This document shows positions 19,530 through 28,169 of a DNA stretch of 64,000 nt, in pieces. The notes beneath the pieces are model-generated. The model saw only the letters and a list, made by a program, of their open reading frames with translations, had not been told where the DNA came from and searched no databases. The position numbers and the translations under genes were made by a program. The stretch spans positions 3,720,001-3,784,000 of the forward strand of contig OZ316899.1 in the NCBI GenBank assembly GCA_973895155.1, read 5' to 3'. Position 1 is the first letter of the stretch; every line of letters begins with the position of its first letter. This stretch comes from Marsupella aquatica (lineage: Eukaryota; Marchantiophyta).

Positions 19530-19879
19530 TAGCGCTTGGCGCTATTGTGAACACATGTAATATTGATGGGTGTTTATAAAGTGAGATGGACTGTCCACAT
19601 TGTTTTTTGACTAAACTTTCCTCTGTGAAGCGGACAATCTTAACTTGGGATGTATTACAGTTGGGTGATATTAGAATACGACTTCCCCCTTTCCCAATGT
19701 TTCATCAATTGGCATCTGATGGTCTTTAGTTGATCTCTGTTTTTAAGTCTGTTATTGAGGTCTGTATACTAGCGTCGGGCGCTAGTATACATATGTTTTG
19801 GGGGATACTTTTGCATATATCGTTTCGAATGAGGTTTCGGGTATTTTGGACTGTTTCAGGACTGTAGCGTTGGGCGCTA
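19530..19879. repeat. 15-bp palindromes, copies 15-17
   Basis: TAGCGCTTGGCGCTA (19530-19544), TAGCGTCGGGCGCTA (19770-19784) and TAGCGTTGGGCGCTA (19865-19879). The last two share a C-to-T change in the left arm, as copy 4 does. Confidence 0.86.
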
Positions 19880-19979
19880 GTATTACGATGTGTTTCAAAA
19901 TGATGGATTTTAGAGGTTTCGATCTCATTTTACGAGAGATGTCGGATTAGGGAAGATTTTTTTGGTGCAGACATTTGCT

Positions 19980-20026
19980 GCTATGAGCTTTACTGTTTGC
20001 TGTTTGCTGTCACCATGAAAAGCCTC
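19980..20026 (-). repeat. Right terminal inverted repeat of the transposon
   Basis: Read inward on the minus strand it begins GAGGCTTTTCATGGTGACAG and continues CAAACAGCAAACAG. The outer 13 bases are diverged from the left end, but GTGACAGCAAAYAG lies at exactly the same distance from the end. Confidence 0.85.
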
Positions 20027-20035
20027 CAATTTCAG
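20027..20035. repeat. 9-bp target-site duplication, right copy
   Basis: CAATTTCAG is identical to 8811-8819 and directly abuts the right end of the transposon. Confidence 0.93.
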
Positions 20036-20143
20036 TAGATTTTGCATGCCTGGTTGCTGCATTGGCAAGTCTTCCTTCCTCGGCCTAAACACCTGCTCGA
20101 TTGTAGGACTATCGGGCTGGGTCGGTTTCTTTGTTGCCGGCCT

Positions 20144-21350
20144 CTATTCCAGAACCTCCTCTGGTGCTCTTGCCTGTAGGGGAAGTACCGGGGCGAATAT
20201 CTGACTTTGGGCATACCGGCACAACAGCGGCATATGATAGCCAAGCCGGGACACGCTTCCCTTGCCAATCACCTGTTGTTCCTCCTTCAAGATTTTCTTC
20301 AATTGGGTGAGGAGGTATCCGTTGTAGTCCCGGCTGGGGTCTGGCCTCTCCGCCAGGTAAACCTGTGCCTTGCCGATCTCTGGCCTCGACAAGTTGCAAT
20401 GCATGGTTACCTGCAAGAAATTGATCATCTCCCCAATGTGCGGGTTGGTGCAGGTGTTCCGGAAGAAGCCATTCTTTGTTGATGGCCCTGGGAACGATTG
20501 GAACTCCTTGTCAGGCAAGGTCTTCCTGGTATCAACTTTGGTCTTATTGCCCATCGGCAAGCCAAATGCTTTGGCAATCACTCGGGGAGTGAGATAGAAA
20601 TCCTTCCCATACACCCTTGTGGAATTGGACTTGGGCTCCCAGGATCCCACAAATTCTAATAAGTCTGAATCCGGCACCTCCGGCTTCAGCCATGGTAACT
20701 TCACAAAGGCTTCCAAGCCGAGTCCGGCCATGAAGCCTTGGTACTTCCAAGTCTGCATAGCCGTAAAGCATGCATCCTCTTCACATGCAAAGTGTAATTG
20801 CACTTCCTCGGGGAGGGTCGCCACCCAGCCTTTCCAGGTGTCATCTCTTGTCGGAACGACATGGATGGGGTCGACCTCCTCTTCTTTGGCTTCTTCCTGC
20901 CTCCTGCTCCCTTGCTCGACTGGCTTCCTTGGTGCCGCCGACCTCGTTCTCTTTGTAGGGGTGGTCTCTTCATTGATGTTCCCTTTTCTCTTCATAGCGG
21001 CTGCCGTGGATGTTTCTTCTAGCACGGTTGCCTTCGTCCACCCCTCCGTGATACCCTTCAACTCCCAGTGTATGTCGTTGCAGCGGTTGATGGCTTCCCA
21101 GATGCCAACTATTTTGTTCTCACAAAATAGAAGATCGTCGAGTTCGTCGGCAGTAGGCATCCACAGGAATTTAGTCGTGATGAGTTCTCCTCCTAAGAAG
21201 GCAGACTTCTGCAGCTCCCACAGTCGAGCGAGCTCCTACCATTCTCGAGCGGCTCTCTCCGATTCTTCGTCCTTGTAGGTCCCAATGTACTCAGTTTCCC
21301 GTTCTAACAGGCATCCCCAAAAATGAGCAACTTGATTGACGTTGCTCATA
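20144..21350 (-). pseudogene. LTR-encoded accessory protein, A type, longest copy
   Basis: The main open part is 21160-20144 (338 codons). It contains ADELDDLLFCENKIVG, a basic linker (KRTRSAAPRKP), DTWKGWVATLPEEVQLHF, DLLEFVGSWEP, GFFRNTCTNPHIGEM and RDYNGYLLTQLKK. The frame extends upstream through ELARLWELQKSAFL, where a TAG at about 21236 stands where the plus-strand copy (28300) has CAG. Before that comes NVNQVAHFWGCLL. The 11.2-kb transposon cuts the frame at 20027, and the C-terminal end lies at 8810-8509. The same block order recurs in B, D and E LTRs, so the protein is a family trait. I know no named function. Confidence 0.7.
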
Positions 21351-21944
21351 CCCTTCTTGAGTTGATTATCGGTATCTGCTTCCACCCCGAGTGCTTGCCT
21401 GAGCAGCGGACAGTAGTTGGCCTCCGGTAGTTGTCTGCTTGGTTCGTGCTTGCAAATGAGCCACCATTCCTTGCGATCAATCCTTACCCCTCCCTGACTG
21501 GTCTTCCTTCCCGTTAGTTACCCATAGCCGCCGGCACTTAGCGCGCCCTAACCCTAATCGTGTTCCCCCCCGATGTTCTTACTTCCGGCCTCGGCTCGGG
21601 TTCCATAGCCACCCTTAATTGTTTATATTTTCCATCTTTTTGCTACTATACTAATGTGTTTCCAGGGTTTACTCCTTATTTTATCATTTAAACTGGCCTA
21701 GTTATTCCTGGCTAGGCATCACAGGGGACTATCGTGTCAGCCGTTGATCTTAGGTTGTGTTCCCCTTTTGATCCTCATCTGTTACGGTCCCGTCATTTTC
21801 TACTCATACCATGCCCTTTGTTGAATCCTATATATGTAGCGATTAGTATATAAATAGCAGGTACATCCATAAGCTAAATAAAACGTTGCATATTGGTAGT
21901 GGACAAGACATCACAAATAGACATTGCTCCGTGTTAAAATTAAA

Positions 21945-22330
21945 TTAAATGGATGTGTATGTGCTATATGATGCTCCGGTTTTGAAGTGAGTTTTTAGCC
22001 CCGGGCAGGATTTCTTGTGGCTATACATACAGCCAAAGTAAAAGGGTGTCAGGTGCAGAGCACTAAAGTTTTGGAGGTAAATTGCGGAAAATCCCTCGAA
22101 TGCTACGGAGCACGACAAAATAACTAACCCACAGTCATCACAACTGGTGGTTGTGCCAATTATTTTTAATGATATAGGCCGTCCGCCTAATTTGAATAAG
22201 TAACCTGAAGTAGATTTGCGGTCTACCACACATTGGCCGTATGCATCATCGGAGTAAGCATGAAAACCAAGTGAATGGATGTGCATTTGGTTGGATTGAG
22301 GACCCTGAAATGAAAGGTCCAACATACCTG
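21945..22330 (-). pseudogene. Ty1/copia RNase H relic
   Basis: A minus-strand frame contains GFHAYSDDAYGQCVVDRKSTSGYLFKLGG-type sequence; the block DRKSTSGYLFKLGGRPIS is the well-known RNase H signature of plant copia elements. The rest is decayed and no LTR can be paired with it. The flanking stretches 21724-21944 and 22331-22538 show nothing else that I can name. Confidence 0.75.
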
Positions 22331-22538
22331 CTTGAGGGCACTTTGATGTTCCATGGAATAACTTAGGGGAGGGGACCGGATTTCACAAAATCCATATTAA
22401 GTGCTCCTAGCATTGCCTGGTACTACCGCTGCCGCGTGTACGTATTCACAGGGAGGCATCCGTGGAAATTGTTCATGTTCAGGGTTGAGGGTGCATCATG
22501 ATTTGGGCCATTGCATATTCAATTTGCTTTGTCTTGTC

Positions 22539-22557
22539 AAAACAAATGAAGGAGTAG
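22539..22557. repeat. 19-bp LINE target-site duplication, left copy
   Basis: AAAACAAATGAAGGAGTAG occurs here and at 26048-26066, at the two ends of the LINE. It starts with a short A run, the usual endonuclease-nicked target of L1-type elements. Confidence 0.9.
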
Positions 22558-22589
22558 AAGAACTCATGGAATAGATTCATGATGGGGGA

Positions 22590-22829
22590 TCTACGCTTTC
22601 GGATCACGACCCACTGGTGATAATAATTGGACTGGGAGAGTGGACGAACAACACTCCCCCCCTTGGGGGGGTAGTTTTGTTCAAGGCCGATCCTACAATG
22701 GTAAGAAATCAGGAAAATTTGACCGCACTAGAGGGCGCATGGAACATAGGAAAGGGAGGATGCATGGAGCCGTTGCTGGCTTTCGATCGAGCTAGTAGTA
22801 GGATGCGACAGATGTACAGGATGAAATAG
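22590..22829 (+). pseudogene. LINE endonuclease, C-terminal end
   Basis: The frame reads GGSTLSDHDPLVIIIGLG: SDHDPL is the conserved C-terminal motif of the apurinic-like endonuclease of L1-type elements. The following YFK-like block is VVLFKADPTM. The upstream catalytic residues are missing because of the 5' truncation. A stop near 22827 separates it from the linker to RT (22830-23057), which stays coding-like in other frames. Confidence 0.75.
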
Positions 22830-23057
22830 AGCTCCCCAAAAGAACGGGCGGAAGAGACGAGGGTGCTGCAAAATAAGCTACGGGAATGCAAGGAGGCTTT
22901 ACTGGATGCCCATTCGGAGGATGATCTGAGAACGTATGTCGATGCAGAAGATCTTTTGCATGTTGCTGAACTAGAAGAAGCAAACATAAGTAGACGTCAT
23001 GCTAGGATCAAATGGCTGGGTGGAGAGGATGAGACCACCTAGTTTTATTTCGCTACA

Positions 23058-24131
23058 ATGAAAGCTAAGAGAAGCAGGGAGGCCATGAGGACTCTATCAA
23101 CGGAGGGAGGAGGTACTATTACCGAGCCGATGGCTATTCTGCAAGAAGTGGTACGACATTGTAAAGAACTGTATGCCCCCCCTCCTCTTACAACCGGGGA
23201 GCACCAAGAGCGGCTGAGAGCAAGGAGCACCCTCCTAGCCCACACTAGACATACAGTAACCATATCAGATTTGAATAGGATTGAAGCATTGCCCACTAGC
23301 AAGGAAATCAAGCAAACTCTCTGGCTACTGCCGTCGGATAAGGCCCCAGGCCCGGATGGTATGATTGCTGAGGTATACCGGGCCTGTTGGGAGTTTATGG
23401 GAGTGGACATAGTTGCCATGATACATGTTTTCTGGCTGACAGGTAAACTGGCTGCAGGAGTGAAAGATGGGATTATTAAATTTATTCCAAAGAAGCCTGA
23501 TAAACGTTTCTTGAAGGACTGGAGACCCCTGACTATGTTGAACACGATTTACAAGCTTATTGCTAAGATCTTGGCCAATAGATTGAAGCTGGTTCTAGTT
23601 AAGCTCATCAACGTACAGCAGATAGGGTTCATCCCTGGCAGGAATATTTTGGAGAACATTTTGCTTGCCTGGCTAACATGTGATTGGGTTAAGAACAGGA
23701 AAGTGGAATCCCTGTTTCTTAAGTTGGACTTTGAAAAAGCCTTTGATAGAGTAGATCATGAGTACATTTGGGAATCAATGCATCTGCTAGGGATTGGCAG
23801 CAACTTTATCAAGTTGGTACAGGAATTACTAAGGGACTCATCTTTGCGAATACAGGTTAACGGTGTGCTGTCAGAATCGGTGGGCGTGGAGCGGGGCGTT
23901 AGACAGGGCTGCCCGCTTTCACCCTTACTATTTGTTATCTCCACTCAACCACTCATGGATCTCATGGATGCTGAGCTTGAGGCTGGAAGATTACTGGGGA
24001 TCAAAATCACGAAGGAGCTAACAATATTTTATAGGTTATTTGCGGATGACATGGGGATGTTTATCCCTGCCACTTTGAGGAGCTTTACAATGGCCACAAC
24101 TGTTTTGCATTGCTATGAAACAGCAACTTGA
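23058..24131 (+). pseudogene. LINE reverse transcriptase
   Basis: This 357-codon piece carries the L1-type RT signatures in order: KAPGPDGMIAEVY, FIPKKPD, DWRPLTMLNTIYKLIAKILANRLK, QQIGFIPGRNI, LFLKLDFEKAFDRVDHEY, GVRQGCPLSPLLF and the active-site FADD at 24039-24050. The catalytic residues look intact. The frame closes at 24129 with a TGA where the RT thumb should continue (the next 230 bases are coding-like in the same or a nearby frame). Confidence 0.92.
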
Positions 24132-24367
24132 GCAAAACTCAACCTGTGGAAATCCATTGTCATCCCACTGTCACTGGATACTATACCGAGGTGGCTGTCA
24201 AATATAGGTTGCATGATTAGTCACAAAGGAGAGCTACAAAAGTACCTAGGTGCCCCCTTGGGGGTAGACTTGAAGACGGATCAACTGCACAGATTTGTTC
24301 TAGATAAAATCAGCATGCGCTTATCCTCTTGGGCCAATAAACTTTTGTCCTTTCAGGGCGGACACTT

Positions 24368-25021
24368 TTGGTGAGACACATTTTACAGGCTATTCCTATT
24401 TACCACTCCATGTTCCTAAGAGCATCTGAGGGACTTGCGAAGAAAATGATTGTGCTATGCCGAGACTTTTTATGGGGATACAACTCGGAGGGGGGCAAGA
24501 GGATCCCTCTTGTTTCATGGGCCAGAATGGCCAGACCTAGGATGGAGGGGGGACTCGGGCTGAAGGACTTCCACAGCCACTCTGACGCTCTGCTAGCCAA
24601 ATGGTTCACTGGAGCTCTAGATTGCCCAGAGACGGAATGGGCCTCTGTCTTTGCAGAAAATCTAAAACTAGTGAGCTGGATGAATTATAAGTGGATACGC
24701 CGGAACAAGTACTCCATTCAAGATAAGATGTTGTTATGCAGTCCTCGGTCCTTCAATGGACTGGCATATATTGGAGGACTGTGGAAGGCGTGGGTACAAC
24801 TTCGTTCCCACCTGATTTTTGCACCCACTGTTATGATACCTGGTAGGTGGAATATCATGGACACTATACGCTGTCTCATTGGTTTCCAATCTTGGCCCAA
24901 CACAAATTTTGATGTGGTCACTGTGCTGTGTGGCCGAATGGGCATCAGAGGCATTCAGGATTTATGGTCTGCTGAACGGAATGAGTGGCGTAATCTGAAT
25001 GAGCAACTAGAACACCTTTGA
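24368..25021 (+). pseudogene. LINE post-RT domain
   Basis: The frame reads VRHILQAIPIYHSMFLRA, FLWGYNSEGGKRIPLVSWARMARPRMEGGLGLKDF and LLAKWFTGAL. This is the conserved region after RT in plant LINE ORF2 proteins (W-G..GL..KD..). It ends with a TGA at 25019. Confidence 0.85.
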
Positions 25022-25030
25022 GGCTTTACT

Positions 25031-25651
25031 TTGCTTGAGAAAACTTGCTGCAGGGAGATCTTACAGAAGGTCAGTGCTATAGATGGTTGCAGGATGAACT
25101 ATGTTACTGGTTCCCGAGTCTGGAGATGGGCTGACAGACCTGATCCTATCAATACTTTTAGGATATCCAATCTGAGGGCATACATGTTGATTTGCCCCCC
25201 GATCAGAGACTACGACAGCCTGAATCACACTTGGGGTAGCATGAAAACGGAAGGTGAATGGAATGCAAGGCGGAGTGGACTGTGGCGCTCTGACCTTTCC
25301 TCCCGTGCTAAGACATTTCTTTGGAGAATATTGGCTTCAGGTCTCTTTACGGGTGTGCAAGCCAGGCGCATTGATAAAGGAGAAGGGCACTGTAAACTGT
25401 GTAGTGGAGAAATAGAAACTATCCCCCATCATTTTGCACAGTGTGCTCATGCCAAGAGATGTTGGTCACTTGCTGCCACTTGTTTTTCAAGGACCTTTAC
25501 GGATTACTCGGATAGACTACTAAATCTACTGATTCTCACAGCAGCGAAGGACCCCAACACAGTAGCCAAACTATTTATTCTCTATCAGATCCTTTGGTCT
25601 TTATGGCAGATCGAGTATGAATGTGCACATGTTTCAGGCCAATGGCTTTAG
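25031..25651 (+). pseudogene. LINE C-terminal zinc-finger (zf-RVT-like) region
   Basis: The frame has FLWRILASGLFTGVQA, then CKLCSGEIETIPHHFAQCAHAKRCW, the CxxC..H..C arrangement of the zf-RVT domain at the end of plant L1-type ORF2 proteins. It is thought to help bind the RNA template. The remaining 25652-26047 is the 3' untranslated region and tail. Confidence 0.88.
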
Positions 25652-26047
25652 GACATTTTATCTTCGCTTTATTCTCTCAGAGGCAGCTGACCATGCATCG
25701 GCGGTGGGCCTGTGTTTACCCCCAAGCAGATGACACACACAATTGTTATGAGTGAAGGAGATCCTTATCCAGGAAAGATTAGTGTGGCTGAACAACCGGC
25801 AGACTTGGATTACAATCTAGATAGGAATTATGCTGGCCAATGGGGAATGCAGTACTTGAGCTCTGCTTTCACCTGGCGTGGATCACTATTTTTGTGGTGG
25901 ACAGCCTGGTCTCTGGGCTTTCATCGCATGTTGTTGTTTCCGCTCTTCAGGCGGGGTGGTTGATTGTGTGTTGTGGGACACTTCCTGTTTTTCCTTGCCA
26001 CGGGGTTTTCGTGGTCACTAATAAATTAAGAAAAAACATTTCCAAGG

Positions 26048-26066
26048 AAAACAAATGAAGGAGTAG
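26048..26066. repeat. 19-bp LINE target-site duplication, right copy
   Basis: It is identical to 22539-22557. Confidence 0.9.
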
Positions 26067-27685
26067 TATCATCTGCCTTAAACAAAGGCACAATGTACAC
26101 CAGATACTCATGTATCAATTCAGAACTCCAAATTTCTGAACCCAATTTGGGGAGATGCGTGACCCTTACAAAATATGATCTTCAACAAAACAAGGGAAGT
26201 TCAGGGTTATCACAGGGGAAGTGCCGTCATCACCAAAATAAGGAGTATTGCCCTTTCTATATGTACTTAATAGTCGTGTGGCTGAAAAGGTAAGTTTTGG
26301 GAATCATCCGGAACCCTATGGACAATATAACTTTATGTACGCTTTGTAGAGCACACGTTCTTGGGCTGAAAAACATTCGATTATGCAATCGACCCTAAAC
26401 TATCATAAAAAGGCAGGGGCAAGCCTATGAACCACACATTGTGGCACCAGCTTGGGGAAATGCATATCTATGATGAGGCATCATCTGGAGGCCAGTGGCA
26501 TGATGCCACTGACATGACGATGGGGTTAAGGGCCCCCCATGATGACTTTGCCCATGAACTGCTAAAAGGCAGCCTCAAGCACAGCCAAAACATGGATGGA
26601 AAGGCCACCAGCTCCTGAATATTGGAAACCCACCAGAGAGACGTTGCAAGCTTGTCTGGTAACCCCCCTAGCTATGTTGGAAGACTATAAAGTTCAATGT
26701 ACGTCTCTTGCTGGCTTCTCCCCCTTTTTGCAATCCACACTTGCCTGATCCACAAATGCCTGATCCACACTGACCTGCGTGCCCAACAGCCTCGGCAATT
26801 CCATCACTTTACACCTCCACGTATCCGTAAACCCTATCCCCGGTAGTCCAATTATATGATCCACAGTTTGAGTGGCTCGCCCATGCCTGTGTACAAGACA
26901 ACACATTGCAAAAGAAGTGAATGAATAGTAATCATGAAACTGACCCTTGTAACACAGACAAGTAAGATGACAATAGATTGGTCTTTTCATGGTCGAATGA
27001 TCTGTGTGGCATTACTTGATGTTTAGTGTGTTGGAATCAAAGCGCCTACCAATTCCTGAATGAACAACTTGCTTTATATACAGGTACCAGATCCTTAGGA
27101 GATATGCTTCCCTCCCTAACGTGACTTGGTGAAAACTTAACAATGTGCCCTACAAAGTATAGAACAAACCACATAAACCTCCCTGGCATTCGGTTAAAAG
27201 GCGGGGCATGATCCATGACCATAACAAGCAATTGGTTCTATGCCAGCTGCCAAAACTCCCCTCTTGGGAATTTTGGCAATCCTGGGCCCTGATTTACCTC
27301 CAAGTTCAGTCAACCGTAAACCCTACACCCATTAGTTGCTTCAGCTGGTTTAGCTGATTTTGTGCTTGCATTTTCAGAAGCTGATTCCGGTCGAGGAGAT
27401 CTTTGCATTCCCCCCCAATTTCTATCTCTCTGCAGCTGCTAACATCAACTCCTCATTAGCCTTTTGCAATTGATGTTGGAGTGCCTGGTTCTCCAACCAA
27501 AGACTTGCAACCTTTGTCTCAAACTTAGCTTCCATCTCCCCAAGTTTGGCTTCTGACTTATTTTTCTCGGCCTCCAGTTCTTTAGCGGCTAAGCCCAACT
27601 TGTGGATGGAGTTGTCCCTTTCCTTGGCCAGGTCCTAAACTGCTCTGGCCAACTTGACTTCCAAACTAGACACTTGTTGGTGCCG
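26067..27685. other. Unassigned interval with a coiled-coil relic
   Basis: No gene could be recognised in 26067-27400. Short open frames (for example 26694-26990, minus) have no known motif. From about 27430 to 27690 the minus strand reads a Lys/Glu/Leu heptad-like stretch (KELEAEKNKSEAKFETKVASL), resembling the coiled-coil part of the LTR-encoded accessory protein. It is probably a fragment of such an LTR. Confidence 0.45.
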
Positions 27686-27817
27686 GACTCAAGGTCGACC
27701 ATCCGGGCCCCCAGACGGACTTTGAGTTATGAGGGCTTGAGTGTGAGCTCCTCATGGGCCCAAGGCCAATGGAGTGACGCCATGGGCAACGGACTCTTGG
27801 GGCATGAGTTATGGCCC
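27686..27817 (+). repeat. LTR fragment of family C
   Basis: The sequence matches 30720-30840 of the solo C LTR (GGACTTTGAGTT, GGGCCCAAGGCCAATGGA, GCCATGGGCAACGGAC). It breaks off where the A-type LTR at 27818 starts, so the A-type LTR entered a C LTR here. Confidence 0.75.
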
Positions 27818-28169
27818 TGTGATGCCTAGCCAGGAATCACTAGGCCAGTTTAAATGGTAAAATCAGGAGTGTACCCTGGAAACACATTAGTATAGTAACA
27901 ACAATAAGGAAAATATAAACAATTAAGGGTGACTATGGAACTCGAGCCGAGGCCGGAAGTAAGGACGCCAGGGGAAGGAACACGATTAGGGTTAGGGCAT
28001 GCTAAGTGTCGGCGGCTATGGGTAACCAACGGGAAGGAAGACCAACAAGAGGGGGGTAAGGACCGATCGCAAGGAATGGTGGCTCATTTTGCAAGCACAA
28101 ACTAAGAAGACAACTACGTGAAGCCAACTACTGTCAGCTGCTTAGGCAAACACTCCGGGCAGGAGCAGA

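Larger units (their letters stand above)
8820..20026. mobile_element. 11.2-kb Mutator/KDZ-like DNA transposon with ParB-methyltransferase cargo
   Basis: The element is bounded by the exact 9-bp duplication CAATTTCAG and by terminal inverted repeats whose best-matching part is GTGACAGCAAAYAGYAAAYAG, starting 13 bases inside each end. It interrupts the 5' LTR of gypsy element A. A broken transposase gene reads leftward (13048 to 9257). A small acidic protein (13696) and a ParB-like/methyltransferase gene (15222-19481) read rightward from a shared 650-bp intergenic region. Seventeen 15-bp palindromes TAGCGC...GCGCTA are scattered in its non-coding DNA. Target-site size and transposase domain order fit the Mutator superfamily in the wide sense. 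A 341-bp non-autonomous relative lies at 62365-62705. Confidence 0.92.
19482..20026. other. Right non-coding end of the transposon
   Basis: No gene is visible. Three palindromes lie at 19530, 19770 and 19865. The last 50 bases form the right inverted repeat. Confidence 0.7.
20027..21723 (-). repeat. 5' LTR of element A, outer part
   Basis: On the minus strand it starts TGTGATGCCTAGCC at 21723 and runs to the insertion point at 20027. It matches 1-1527 along almost its whole length. The base after the LTR end opens flanking DNA (GGGGA at 21724-21728); the other flank lies outside the window, so the LTR-element target duplication cannot be tested. Confidence 0.88.
22558..26047 (+). mobile_element. 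L1-type LINE, 5'-truncated
   Basis: The element begins within the endonuclease domain and ends with an A-rich tail (AATAAATTAAGAAAAAAC, 26020-26037, plus a few bases). It is flanked by the 19-bp duplication. Coding pieces in order are the end of the endonuclease, RT, a connecting domain and a C-terminal zinc-finger region. A frame break and in-frame stops show decay. Loss of the 5' end is the usual result of incomplete target-primed reverse transcription. Confidence 0.92.

Noticed and set aside
9143-19879. The palindromes as a CRISPR array
   Set aside because: Spacing is irregular (about 60 to over 2000 bp), units are 15 bp and the genome is a plant.
22655-22672. CCCCCCC TT GGGGGGG palindrome in the LINE
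   Set aside because: A single local run within ORF2 with no repetition elsewhere.
26694-26990. A 98-codon minus-strand frame
   Set aside because: No similarity that I can recognise and a short internal repeat (CTGATCCACA); probably non-coding.
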